The notes under the pieces were generated by a model. That model was not told the DNA's origin and did no database searches. It was given only the letters and a program-made list of their open reading frames with translations. Made by a program: the position numbers and the translations under genes. From Coleophoma eucalyptorum (taxonomy: Eukaryota > Ascomycota > Leotiomycetes > Helotiales > Dermateaceae): 64,000 nt of DNA. The DNA lies in the NCBI GenBank assembly GCA_026120035.1, contig JALRME010000006.1:496001-560000 (forward strand). The letters run 5' to 3'. This document shows, one piece after another, positions 1 through 11,367 of this stretch (positions are counted from its first letter, which is position 1; each line of letters opens with the position of its first letter).

Positions 1-786
1 TCTAGCTGAAAGAGGTGAAGGCCCTAGTGTCAGAATGAAGAGGAGGGAAAGCTGGAGATCTGATGGTAGAAGCGGGGATATTGTGGAGTCTTTCGAGATG
101 CAGAAGCCTGGGATGAGAAGACGAAGCATGAGCAAGCAATCCGAGAACTGAATGGGTGTGCCAGTACGAAAGATAAATCTGAACATTTTGCACTGAATGA
201 TAAACTGGTAATTGTAGTCGCCTATCGTATAGTATCAGCACTGCAGTATTGCCTTTTAATTGGATTTGAGCTTAATTCTTAGGAGTTAAACTTCTCACTC
301 AGTATATAAATCTCAATGTCCGGGCACTGTCGACGGGTTCATATAAGCCCGTGGAGACTTTTAGTGATCTCCTAAGTTATTGAAATCGCTGACTGCATTC
401 TCCCTTAACAAAAGTAGACGCCATGTAAAACCGATAGTACCTTGGTACTCTTATTTCGAGGATAGACGTCCTTCAAGTGACTTGATATCAAGTTTCACTG
501 CCCAAAATTTCCTTGTAGGGTGGACTTAACAGCACATAAAGACAGTGTTCTCTGTTTTACGGAGAATATTATATATGTTATGACATTCTCAACTTACAAC
601 AAATAGCAACCTAACTCTGTCGACAGGAAGATTAGAGACGATTCTCCATGAAATAGTTGACAGAACGTAAGGTAAGCTAGGTAGTAAACAGACAAGGTCG
701 GGGTTGTATGTGTCACGTGCACGGATCCCTACCTCCACGCCCGACTGGCACGCGACACCTCACGCGACACACTACATCTCTATCGA
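1..786. other. Left-edge stretch without a supported gene
   Basis: No reading frame here looks like protein. A minus-strand frame covers 2-241, but it begins with GTG rather than ATG and has no recognisable motif. The last 100 bases are presumably the promoter and leader of the SET-domain gene and contain a CACGTG hexamer near 714. I see no RNA gene or repeat. Confidence 0.5.
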
Positions 787-1817
787 ATGTGGGAAATACG
801 CCTTGCAGGTTCCAAAGGTCTTGGTGTCTTTGCAAAGAAATTCATCCCCAGGGGCACACGCATCTTTTCTGAAAACCCCCTTCTCGCAATTCTACAGGGC
901 CAAGATACGAGCGCTCTTTACAATGCTACCAGACAGCTTTCTCCAGACGACCGGGCGAGTTTGCTTGGCCTCTCTGCTCATGTCACCAAGGAATCATCGT
1001 TCATCAGGTGGAATAAGGCATCTTGGTACATCATGAAGGAAACAATCTCGGACCTGACCACAAAGCTCCGTGGGCAGAAGAGAGCAGGCAATTGGCCCAT
1101 GCCACGGTTCCAATCAATAGGAGAGCACGCAGCCATATTGAGCATTTTCCGCAGCAACGCCTTCAAGTTCGGAGGGACCTCGCAGTTCCACCAAGCTGTC
1201 TTTCCCCATATTTCGCGTATCAACCACTCGTGTATTCCTAACGCGCAAGGAAACTTCCACGACGTGCTTGGAAAGTTCAATATACATGCGACCAGGAATA
1301 TTGATGCCGATGAGGAGTTGACGCTAAATTACCTCCAAGAGCACGGTGCTCTGAGAGCTGCAAGACAGCTTCAGTTGCTGAACGGCTATGGGTTTTCCTG
1401 TGACTGCGCTGCCTGTGATGTGATTCGAGGTCAGGAGGGCGAGGATAAGCGAACAGAGATGCTTGAGGTGCTTCGTATGTTTGCTGAGGGTGTTGCTAAG
1501 GAAGACACTCCAAATCCGGGTGAAGAGCTGCGGACAATGCGGCTTTTCATAAAGCTTCTAGAAGGCGAAGGCATCGCAGGCCGTGAAGTGGCTACTATGT
1601 GAGTTTACAGATTCACCACACGCTTCCTTTAACCACGTTCTCCCTGATACTGGCGCAAAATAGGTACCTGGCAGCTGCAAAACTTAATGAGCGACTTGGA
1701 AACTGTGACGAGGCACTCCGCTGTGCCGAAAAGGGACTTGCCTTGGAGAAGGATTGTCTGGGTACTGATCATCCTTTATACCACGAGACCCTGGCATTTG
1801 TTAAAGAGCTGAAGTGA
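787..1817 (+). CDS. SET-domain protein (SMYD/SET5-like lysine methyltransferase)
   Basis: Two exons, 787-1598 and 1664-1817, joined across a 65 nt GTGAGT..AG intron, give 321 residues. The SET fold is visible in order: GLGVFAKKFIPRGTRIF at residues 11-27, RINHSCIPN at 144-152 (the NHSC cofactor/knot motif), DEELTLNYL at 175-183 with the catalytic-site Tyr, and the post-SET Cys cluster CDCAAC at 205-210. The stretch between residues 35 and 110 replaces the MYND finger of true SMYD proteins; no MYND Cys pattern is seen. The small second exon encodes a TPR-like helical end. The family transfers methyl groups from AdoMet to lysines of histones or other proteins; the substrate here cannot be told. 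The start was chosen because the SET motif begins within ten residues of this ATG. Confidence 0.85.
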
Positions 1818-1996
1818 AACTTGTAACAAAGACAAAAGTCTGAGGCTTTGCTTCATAGATTTTGATCTTGAAGGGAGAGCTTTTAATATACAATTATACT
1901 AGCGCACCGTTGCGTCTTGATCTAAGTCTAATGCTCTGTGCAAGTATGTAAAGAAGTGACAATATGATACAGATAAGACATCTTACATAATCAGGT

Positions 1997-3378
1997 CTAG
2001 AAGCCAATTGCCTCCCTAACAAGAACCATAGTCTCTTCGGCGCTCTCGCGAGCCTTCTCAGCTCCCTTGATTGCTATGTGGTCGAGATAACGGCCCTCAT
2101 CTTCTGCCATGATCTTGGTGTATTGTTCGCGAAAACTCGAGAGGCTCTCTGAAAGTGTGTCCGAGACAATAGTCTTGAACTCCTTGAGGTTGAGATTACT
2201 ATATACGGATCCAAGCTCACTTGGAGTTCTACCAGACTTATCTAGGTGGGAAAGAAGCTCAAGCAGATTGGAGACACCCGGTCTATTCTCCGGGTCATAA
2301 GATACTGCATTGGTCGAGTCTGTCAAGGCTGACATGACCTTCCGCTTGATTTCCGGTGGTGTGTCCGTGAGCAGGATCCTCGATCGTGGATCTGCGTGAG
2401 ACTTAGACATTTTTTGTCGGGCGTCTTGAAGAGACATAACCCGCTTTGCAGGAGCTGCGAATATTAGACCATGCAACCCTATCGCTGATGATAATACATA
2501 CATGTAATTGTTGTAGGTTCGACTAAATGCGGTCCATAAGCATGATTGAAATTGGTGACGCATTCACGAGCGAATTCTAAGTGTTGACTCTGGTCTTCAC
2601 CAACAGGTACATGAGTAGCTCTTTAGTTTATTAGTTTTCAGACCACAATATCAGTATGCAGAATTGTGCCTACCTATGAACCATGATATCGGCGGCCTGT
2701 AGAACAGGATAAGAGAACAAGCCAAGTTTCAGCTTAGATTTGCTGCCCCCCTCAAGGGGAGAAGCATCGTCCTTCAAAGAGAGTTTGCTCTGCAGAAGGT
2801 TTAGTTAAATCATGGTCAAGATACTTGCTGAGACCATACCTTCCACTGTGTCATGCGGGAAAGATACCCCATAGACGCAGTGCAACTGAGGATCCACATC
2901 AACTCTGCGTGAGCTTGAACCTGCAAACTTGTAAGTACATGTGCATACTGGGGCTGCAACGACGGCTTACTGAGGATTGATAGAATAAGATAGACCGATC
3001 TGGGTTGAGTCCAATAGCTAACAGCGTAGCTAGCACTTCTCTCCTCCATTGCCTCAACTGCTTAGGATCCTGTTGCACCGTGATGGCGTGTAGATCCACA
3101 ACAGAATACAACAGTTTCGTAGAGGGAGCCGCCGAGTCCTGGAGTTTGACCCATTGCTGCAAAGCACCGAGATAGTTTCCTAGGTGTGGCACGCCGGTAG
3201 GCTGAATGCCAGAAAAGATCACTTGTTTCGCATCAAGGTTCGTGTTAGGGGCAGAAGCCTTGGTACTGTGTCGACGGAACGTCACCGGTGTGGATTCCCA
3301 CAAAGCAGGGAATATTTCTGACAACCTTCCATTATCTCGGAACTGCCGCTGTCTCAATCGTCTGCAGGTATTGAGCAT
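1997..3378 (-). CDS. MSW1: Mitochondrial tryptophanyl-tRNA synthetase
   Basis: Five exons in transcript order, 3378-2971, 2920-2840, 2789-2674, 2620-2502 and 2454-1997, encode 393 residues. It charges mitochondrial tRNA-Trp with tryptophan and ATP. The class I signatures are both present: the HIGH-type PHLGN at residues 64-68, inside [19 protein letters not shown], and KMSKS at 256-260. Other TrpRS blocks are AELMWILSC and QAADIMVHR, and [12 protein letters not shown] across exons 3-4. The first 40 residues are rich in Arg and Ser with few acidic residues, as expected of a mitochondrial presequence. The length fits bacterial-type TrpRS plus a targeting peptide. All four introns are 46-53 nt with GT..AG ends. 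It lies next to RSM10, also a mitochondrial translation gene on the same strand, 293 bp away; both keep their own promoter space. Confidence 0.93.
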
Positions 3379-3671
3379 TGTAAATGTTGCTTGCAGACGC
3401 GATGATTATGAACTATGATGTCAAAATCTACGAACAATCAGTCACGTCACCACGTGATCAATATGCTTTTGTCAATCAGATCATTATTACCTACTTTGAA
3501 AGCGCTGAGTTACGTGTCTGGACTGCATTAAATCTGCAAGCTCAATACTCTGGTATTATGGATACTGCTCGTAAAATTGAAATTATCAATCATGTCACAA
3601 TCCCGAACTTGAAAAGAACATGATTCTAGTATTCTACACACATATGACTACAATTTTCTGTCTATGCTCAC

Positions 3672-4691
3672 TTACTGCGGGAGAGTTTTGCCCATCATGG
3701 GTGCGTTACCCCCTGCCGCAGCCTTGAAGCTCTCGCTATTTAGAAGCTCCGCAACCTTCTTTGCAGTATCTTGAGTCATTCCTGGGGCAAACTGTGCCAA
3801 TTGAGCGTCAAGATCGCCCTTCATCTTCTGAATATCGACATCCATAGACTTTCCAACACCTGTAGAGCTGTAAGAAAACGTACGGCAATCCACCTTTGAG
3901 CATGACTTACCAATCTCGTTATACTCCCACATGTTCGCCTTCATACCTATTCCGTAATATGCGTGCTGCTTCAGAAATGCCAGCCATATCGCCACAGTCT
4001 CTGGATGACCATCTTTGATTTGAATCAACCTTCGTAGCGTCTTCCTCTCAAAATTCTCTTGCGACTTTTTGTAAATAAAGTTATCCTTTGGGACCGTCCA
4101 CCTCTCTGTTATGCGTGGCAATGGTACAGGCCCGAACGCTGGAAGATTGAGATAGTATGCTGCTCGTAAGGCGAAGTCTGCGAAAAACTCGAGGTTTCGG
4201 ACATTATACGATCGCATCTGTAAATCGCATGATGGAACTCCGTATTTGGCTTCTCGTCGTAGGGGTTTGAGGTAGACTGCTTGTACACTACGAGGTAATC
4301 GCAGCTCATCATTTTCTTTCTCGGGTGTTACAGGTTGTGATCTGTACCAATGTCAATCAATGAAGAAGGTGGAATTGGGGTGCAGATTGTACTTTGGTGT
4401 TTGTACCGAAGGGCTAGACCGCGAGCTGACATGCCATCAGTTTATAATCTATGGCGAACTTGAGCAGATACATACGTGGTACTTGATGCATATCTACGGA
4501 TTTCCACTCGCGCCTGAAATACAGGAGAGTAGGCTGATATACGAGGCTCGAGTTTGGACTACGTCGGAGACGGTCAGCTGGAAGTTCTTGCACGCCCCAT
4601 TGAAGATCGGATGGAAGTAGAGAAGAGGGGTTATTACAGTGGCTCGATTCAAGTTTCGACATAGCAGTCGTCCGCAAACCGGGGTTGCCAT
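3672..4691 (-). CDS. RSM10: Mitochondrial small-subunit ribosomal protein uS10m (Rsm10)
   Basis: Preferred model in transcript order: 4691-4638, 4513-4476, 4341-3911 and 3859-3672, 236 residues. The S10 core is clear: YGVPSCDLQMRSYNVRNLEF, then FGPVPLPRITERWTVPK and ENFERKTLRRLIQIKDG, very close to fungal Rsm10. It is a structural protein of the mitoribosome small subunit. The N-terminus is basic and ends in RRYASSTTSQP, typical of a mitochondrial presequence and its processing region. The 3' part is secure; the first exon is less so, because a second donor (exon ending near 4564) would also keep frame and lengthen the presequence. The 51 nt intron 3860-3910 has no stop in frame, so its retention would only add 17 residues. 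Confidence 0.88.
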
Positions 4692-5423
4692 TGTTAGAGC
4701 GTGGATGTCTGATGAGATACGTTGTTGTCGTGAGCTTCCAAATATTCTTCCCAGCGCGCACGCGGACATGCGGCCGCACCCAGTTACCATCGCTCCTGAG
4801 AATACCAGAGCGAGCAGAGCAAGAATACTTATGCAGAAGGCAGTAGACGACGATTTGGTGACTCTTACGGTATTATTGCTGTTATAAAGGCTACTCATTT
4901 CTGTCAGAGAAAGTCACATAGGAGCATTTGACAGGGTATCACGACTCTAAGATCGCATTTATGAATTCGTTTAATACTTCCACCTTGTGAAAGGTTGTAT
5001 TTTGATCACATTTCTCTTTCAATGAAGAGCATTGTCCTGGTGCAAAATGGAACCACCGCCACTTGAATAATGCTATCACAAGCACTATGCTTCATCTCTA
5101 AATTTCTCTAAATTTATATGGTAGTGGTTCACAGGGGTCAGAGCAAGCAGAGCTGTCTATGATAATGTCCAAACCGGTGACGTGCTTGCTTTGTTGCTTG
5201 AAGGAAAGCCGCTGAGCCATTTTAATCATCAATCGTCGAGCCCACAATGACACATTAAATTCGTCTTCGGCATACCAACTGCTTTATGTCGTTAGCCGTT
5301 ATTTTTCGAGTTTGAAGCTCTTAGACATAATGTCTCCAATTTCAGCCTCTGTGCACAGGTTAGGAGAGTACCACATCCTGCATTTAGTTTTCGCGCGACA
5401 AGTCTCATGCTGGATCTTGAATT
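4692..5423. other. Spacer between RSM10 and VPS45
   Basis: This is 5' of RSM10 and 3' of VPS45. It should hold the RSM10 promoter and the VPS45 terminator. The small frames seen on both strands near 4640-4890 are shadows of the RSM10 5' end and carry no recognisable domain. No repeat or RNA gene is apparent. Confidence 0.5.
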
Positions 5424-7251
5424 TCACCTCCTCCCTGTCTCCTTCCTAAGCCTAGCTGCGGCAGTCGTTGGCGGGGGTTCTGGCCATGAAGATACAGCAT
5501 CCTCCATCTCTTCCAGGAAGGTCGTGCTATTATGGATACAGGTTCCACCAATTACAATACGTATGCCTGGTGATGAAGCATTGATCTGTGATACAGTTTT
5601 GGCTTCTTCAAAAGTAACACCTCCAACCATGAACAAAATAATGTCTTGAGGTTTGTCTCTAGTCGAGCCTCCGCCTTCAACAAACGGATACTGTTGCTCT
5701 CGCAATTTACCTTTGATCATGTTTTGAAGCGTCAGCTCTAGTCGTGGAGAGTGCTGCGTATAAACGTTTTCAACGCCTTTCAAGCCCTTGAATCGGTCGC
5801 GGGCCCCAGAGAAGATGCCTGCCGACTCGAACATATCAGATATGCCTCCTGTGGATTGAGTTTGCTGTAAAGATGAATGATAGGCGAGAAGCTTAGCGAC
5901 AAGATCAACTCGTCGTTGTGACAAATTGCCAGCAGCGCTTAACAAGTCCACAAGGATAGGGAGAGCATTCGAAGGATGCTTCTCGTATCGTAGTGAGTAT
6001 AGTGCTACGAGGCGGAGCTTGCCGTCTGAAGTCACAGCCGGTGACTGTATCAATCTTTGAACATTCTGGATTAATTAGCAGTTGTCCACAATAGCAGAAG
6101 GAAGTATCTACCTTCAGATCAGCAGCATGATTATCATTGCATGCTAGACTCTGTTCTACCTCGCTGACCTCGAGCAAGTTTTCGGCCCCAACTCTGCGGC
6201 TTAGCTCACCAACAAGTGTGACATGCTTGCTCACATTTCCAGAAAGCTTTCTAAACTCTGGGTACTCCTCGATGAACCGTTTCATATCCGCTATTGACTC
6301 GATATTGGAGCTATTCTTAGTTTTCGATTGGTACTGCTCAACATAATCCTTGATATTGCCGCCTAGGTCTCCAAAATTCAAGAACATGTTTTTCTTGAAG
6401 AACGGATCTTGATCTTGCGATAAAACCACCTCCTTCAATTCGGGCCGTACATCAGGAATATCACTAAGATCCACTCGGCCATTTTGAATACCAAGCAACT
6501 CGTGAACCATGGCCTGATAGGTCCATTGTGTGAGTAGAGGGGTGATCGGATCATCTCTTCGATCCAATATCAATAATATGGGAGGTGTGTCAACCTTCCG
6601 GAAATCAAATAATTGTTCTTCTTGTGTAATGTTGTATCGTACTTCCGTCGCTAGTTTCTTTGCCAAAAGACTGTTCTTCTCGTATCGTATCAAGGGTTTC
6701 TTCTTCAACGACAATAATACTCCTATCAAGCCCTCTGTGGTACGCTGCAACGCATCCGTATTCCACATATCCGGACTTCCACTCCATACCCGTTGTTTTG
6801 GAAAACCAATATCAAGTGTGAATAGATCCGGGTTGACCACGATATAATCAGCAAAGTGTTCCTGCACCACTCTAACCACCTCGTGGTCGTCCGCTTCCGC
6901 CAATCGCTCCAAGGACGATTTCTTGACGACATTGCTGAAGTAGACATTGTATTCCCCGTATTTTGGTTCTCGAAACTCGTCAATCAGGAATTGTATTGAG
7001 TCGGCAGACGGCCGCACAAAACAGAGACATCGGAGGTGGCGCATTTTCTCGCGATTCTGGTTGTCCAGACGGTCGATCAGGTATACCTCGTGGTTCAACA
7101 GTGCAGATTGTGTGATCGCAGTCGAGACAATAGAGACCGTCTCGCTATCTAGGAGTAATATCTTCATCTTAGCTGCGGGTGTGCCTGAAGCACTGTCCCC
7201 AGTCGAGACCATCTTGGAGATGTATCCCGACACAGCTTGAACGACATCCAT
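5424..7251 (-). CDS. VPS45: Vacuolar protein sorting protein 45 (Sec1/Munc18 family)
   Basis: Two exons, 7251-6112 and 6065-5424, separated by a 46 nt intron, encode 593 residues, the usual size of Vps45. SM proteins bind syntaxin-type SNAREs; Vps45 works with Tlg2/Pep12-class SNAREs in traffic from Golgi to endosome and vacuole. Diagnostic stretches are MKILLLDSETVSIVS near residue 28, the KKPLIRYEKNSLLAKKLA region, PPILLILDRRDDPITPLL, ACNDNHAADLK just before the splice junction, and the C-terminal block DIILFMVGGVTFEEAKTV. The ATG is in a good context and shares its upstream region with the divergent ALE1 gene. There is no membrane segment, as expected for a peripheral protein. Confidence 0.95.
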
Positions 7252-7887
7252 GGTGAGGCTTGGCGCTGGCCAAAGACCTGGAAGTATAGTTGTAGCGACT
7301 ATTGATCAGCTGGTACAACCATCACTGCCTGGGGTTGATGTTTTGCGACCAAATCCGCCCGATGACCTCGTGGACAGGACAGCTGTGAGCTCCACGAGGC
7401 TGACGTTCGAGATGCTTCGAAATCCAAGACGTGGGTTCCAGGCGGTGTGACAGTTACTAAATTACTACAATGCGGTATAGCCAGTGGTATGGATCGGATA
7501 TTCCTGTCGTCTACGATAACTGAATCGAGCGATTTTGGGATGAGTTGAAGCTGCTAATGTTGACGTTGTGCAGTAGGTAGACCTGCGATGCCAGGGATGT
7601 CCATACACGGCTGGGCCCGCTAATAGGTACCTTTCCTTACAGCCCATGTAAAAGCCAACCAACCTCGGACTTCTATTGCAGCCACATGCTGCTTGCGCGA
7701 GGCTCACTGTCGTCATATAAAAACCCCAAACCCTCGAATTTCACCACTTTTTCCCACCACGACAGACTGAATTCCTAGCATTCAAACATAGATGGAGATC
7801 CGGTAAGTTGGCTTCTGGAACGAATAAACGGCCAGCGAGATACCTCTTTCAAAACTACGGGTTGCGACCTCCGAACGCAAAGCCAAA
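7252..7887. other. Divergent promoter region VPS45 / ALE1
   Basis: The stretch separates two divergent starts and must contain both promoters. A TATA-like tatataaaa-type element is suggested by the run around 7715-7722 (catataaaaac), about 170 bases before the ALE1 start. An upstream ATG followed closely by a GTAAGT donor lies at 7792. No other coding or RNA feature is seen. Confidence 0.45.
7792..7887 (+). promoter_or_regulatory. ALE1 leader with upstream ATG and possible 5'UTR intron
   Basis: An ATG at 7792 is followed after 11 nt by GTAAGT at 7803. Joining it in frame to the main start would need a 33 nt intron, which is too short, so I treat it as an upstream ORF or as part of a leader intron ending near 7882. 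The main ATG at 7888 has an A-rich context. Confidence 0.35.
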
Positions 7888-9722
7888 ATGCTCCCTTATA
7901 TCAACATTCCCTTCCAATATGTTTCCAACCTTCTTGGGGCTTCAACAGATGAACGTATGTGTACTGCAGGCTACGTGCCTTTAGAGAGTCATTCGGCAGC
8001 TAATTTATCGTCTAGTTAAGCTCATTACTTCCTTCTTGCTGTCCTACCCACTCGCAGGCATTCTGAAGCGTGTCCCCGACTCAAGACCGGCCTTGAAGAA
8101 TGTCTTCATTATTTGGTAGACCATCTCGAAGCTATAGCGTAGATGCAATAAACAAACACTTGCTAACTAGTTCAGTGTTTCAACTTTCTACCTTGTGGGG
8201 TTGTTCGATTTATGGACAGGAGTGCGAACACTGGCCACAAGCTCCATAGGAGCATACTGCATCGCAAAGTATGTCCAAGGGCCATTCATGCCATGGATTG
8301 GTTTTGTGTTCCTCATGGGCCATCTGTCCGTCAACCAACTCACTCGACAATTCCTCAACAACCCCGCGATCGTGGATATAACAGGCGCACAAATGGTCTT
8401 GGTCATGAAGCTTACAGCATTCTGCTGGAATGTAGCCGATGGACGACTGCCTGATAGCGAGCTGTCAGATTTTCAAAAAGAGAGAGCGATCAAGACCCTT
8501 CCGAGCCTGCTGGATTTTGCAGGTTATGTCCTCTTCTTCCCTTCTCTTTTTGCAGGCCCTGCTTTCGACTATATCGACTACAGACGCTGGATTGAGACAA
8601 CTATGTTCGAGGTGCCAGCTGGAGTAGATCCTTCAAAAGCCCCACCTACCAGGAAGAAGCGAAAAATCCCACGAAGCGGTACACCAGCGGCTTGGAAAGC
8701 AGTGAGTGGACTATTGTGGATTCTCTTATTTCTTAAGCTTTCTTCGCGGTACTATCCAGAACTTTTGACTGGTGATCAGTACTTGACATATGGCTTCGCT
8801 CATCGAGTGTGGTGTCTCCACATGCTTGGTGTGACAACTCGTATGAAGTATTACGGTGTATGGGCTTTGACCGAAGGCGCATGCATCTTATCTGGCATGG
8901 GCTACAAAGGTGTCGATCCGGTGACTGGGAAGGTATCCTGGGATAGACTGCGGAACGTGAGTCCTTGGGGAGTTGAGTCGGCACAAAATACTCGCGCCTA
9001 TCTCGGGAACTGGAATATCAATACCAACAACTGGCTTCGGAACTACATGTATCTACGTGTCACTCCGAAAGGCAAGAAGCCAGGATTTCGTGCTAGTATG
9101 GCGACTTTTGTCACCAGTGCTTTATGGCATGGCTTCTATCCAGGTTACTACTTGAGCTTTGTTTTGGCCGGCTTTGTACAGACCGTCGCTAAGAGTAAGA
9201 ACTTCCCTTCCTCGTATATAATTTCAATAGCTAACAGAACAAGACTTCCGTCGCTACTTCCGGCCATTCTTCCTGGATCCGAAGACCTCGAAGCCGACAT
9301 CAATGAAGATGTATTACGACATCTTCTCCTACCTGGTCACACAACTGGCCTTTTCTTTCACCACCGCACCCTTCGTCCTGCTAACACTTTCAGACTCTTT
9401 CCTAGTCTGGTCGCGCGTTTATTTTTATGCTGTGATCGGCACGGCACTTTCCACAGCTTTCTTCGCATCCCCAGCCAAGGCAAGCCTGATCAAAGCGCTC
9501 AATAAGAGGTCAGGTGCCATCGCTCCTTCGGGACGCCCTTCGGATCTAAAGCGTAGCTACAGCCAGGATAGCCTGGGGGGCAAGGACCCTGTCTTGGGAT
9601 TACCGCCGGATCCAGAGGCTGATATCGATGAGGCTATTAAGGAGGTTAAGGCTGAGATGCAGGCGAGGCAGAGGAAAGGGATGGGAAAGTTAGACAAGGT
9701 GCCGACTACGAAACCTATGTAA
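7888..9722 (+). CDS. ALE1: MBOAT lysophospholipid acyltransferase
   Basis: Four exons, 7888-7954, 8016-8115, 8176-9194 and 9244-9722, encode 554 residues. Ale1/LPT1 enzymes re-acylate lysophospholipids in the ER with acyl-CoA (Lands cycle). MBOAT signatures are visible: NWNINTNNWLRNYMY with the conserved Asn, and SALWHGFYPGYYLSF with the catalytic-type His near residue 374. Several hydrophobic membrane spans occur, for example around FVFLMGHLSV, and the long segment LVTQLAFSFTTAPFVLLTL. The basic, charged C-terminal tail (KGMGKLDKVPTTKPM) is cytosolic-like. The third intron has a textbook branch site, tgctaac, at 8161. Exon 2 and 3 meet in a Cys codon. The gene converges on RCE1, 406 bp apart. 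Confidence 0.93.
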
Positions 9723-10128
9723 TGAGGAGTACCTTTGAGTGGCCGTCTGAGAGAGTAGTATTGTAGTACTTTTGATGCATAGAGCAAGTATCTATCTTAA
9801 TTACCCATCTAGTCTACAGGATCTTTGTACGTGGTTTCAAGGCATATATATCTGAATTGCCGTCATTTCATGTTTTATTCCAGGGTCTTTGAGTCCTTTC
9901 GCCAGTACAGGCATTCTTTTCGTACAATAGCGTAACACTGTATAAGCAGAGAATATCATCAGGGTTTGATATACGCCTCTTCTCGTTGGGAGTTAGATTG
10001 ATCGTAGCTCCATGGATGTGCAGCGTTTTTGAAGTGAACCTCTACCATGCTAGTTAATGCAAGGAGTATATTCGCTTACTTGACATCTTCATATGTTTCA
10101 GTGGGAGGTGTCAGCTCAGGCGAAGAGT
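9723..10128. other. Convergent 3' spacer between ALE1 and RCE1
   Basis: This AT-rich spacer lies between the stop codons of two convergent genes. It should carry both 3'UTRs and polyadenylation signals. No gene is seen. Confidence 0.5.
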
Positions 10129-11367
10129 TCATCCAAACTTCGTCAAAGCAAGGTCGCTCTCTGTCAAAGGCCACAAGAGTGTCCACCAACTTACAGCACC
10201 GACTACGAGGAGAACGTAGTATGCAACAGTCCACACTATGCTCAGCTCAGGTGTCCCTGAAGTGCTTAATTCTCCATCATACTTCTTGCCATCGCCAAAA
10301 TCGGACCCGATAAGCGTTTCTGGCCCACTGAGACGTCCCCAAAACCGTGGAAATCCCATCCAGTTGCAGAAAGCATGGACGAATATGACACTTAGAAGGC
10401 TTCCAGTCCGAAGATATAGGAAGGTTGCATAGCCTCCAAACAAGGTTGTATACGTCAGCTGCAGGAGGGAACGGAGCAGGGCACCAATTACAGGTGTGTG
10501 GGGGTGCGTTATGCGGAACTCATAGAAATGATGGATATGGGCAAGACCGAAGGTAATGGGTGTCAGGAAGATGGTGGTAAAGTTTGACGTTTCGGAAAGC
10601 AGGAGTAACGGAACGGATGCTGACCGAAACAAGACTTCTTCCGTGATAGGACCCTATATGGAAATCAGCAAATGCAGGATACTTTGCAGATTCAGAAAGC
10701 CTTACTGCAACGATGTTACGCCATCCTATCCAGCCACTGATGATCTCATCCAGGCCTCGTAGGTGAATCCAATCGCGCCAGCCTCCTTCCACAATACCTG
10801 CCTCAAACAGTGGCCCTAGAAAGAGAATCGCGGTAAGAGTGATAGTCTTGGCAGCTTCAACCAAGCCTATGGGAAAGTAGCCTAGAAGATGAATTGCTTT
10901 GATGGGAGTGCCATCGTCCAAAGATGACAGTATGATGAACGTCGAAAGACTGCATAGCAGACATGAGGTTACGACGGACCGTATTCGGGCTCGAATGACT
11001 GAGGGGGCATCGCGAGATAGTTGAGGTGAAGGTCGGGTACTAGCAGAGAGATAGAAGGGTACGACGTAGATGAGGGTGTACAAGACCAGCAGAGCGATAG
11101 CCAGGTTGCTGGTGATCGCTGGAGGCTTAGGTTCTAGAGGGTGGAGGGGAAATTATTAGCAATGCAAGTTGTAGAGAGGGGATGGGATGTGCAATGATAG
11201 CAACACCATACTGGCATATCCAGGTGGAAGGGGATGCCATGATGTACTGATAAATGAATACAACGGAAGATATATGGTTTCATCGACAAAGGATCATCCT
11301 AAATAACTGGTCACTCACCTTCACCGCTGACATATGTCCGCAAACGAGAGAAGAGGGTCGGCGCCAT
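10129..11367 (-). CDS. RCE1: CAAX prenyl protease 2 (Rce1)
   Basis: Three exons, 11367-11319, 11133-10706 and 10653-10129, encode 333 residues. Rce1 is the ER membrane endoprotease that removes the last three residues of prenylated CAAX proteins such as Ras and a-factor. The ABI/CPBP motifs are in place: GPITEEVLFR with the catalytic Glu pair at 164-165, FGLAHIHHFYEF with the conserved His at 198, and VHAFCNWMGFP with His and Asn. Hydrophobic spans surround them, and the C-terminal WTLLWPLTESDLAL block is typical of Rce1. The first exon is short (16 residues) and was placed by the ATG and the GTGAGT donor; its intron is 185 nt. The last junction falls just before the catalytic Gly-Pro. Confidence 0.93.

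Noticed and set aside
2..241. Minus-strand frame at the left edge as a partial gene
   Set aside because: It starts with GTG, has no motif and no splice context, and is short enough for chance.
9723..10128. Search for CRISPR-like or phage-like structure in spacers
   Set aside because: No regularly spaced direct repeats with unique spacers exist here or elsewhere; the DNA is eukaryotic nuclear.
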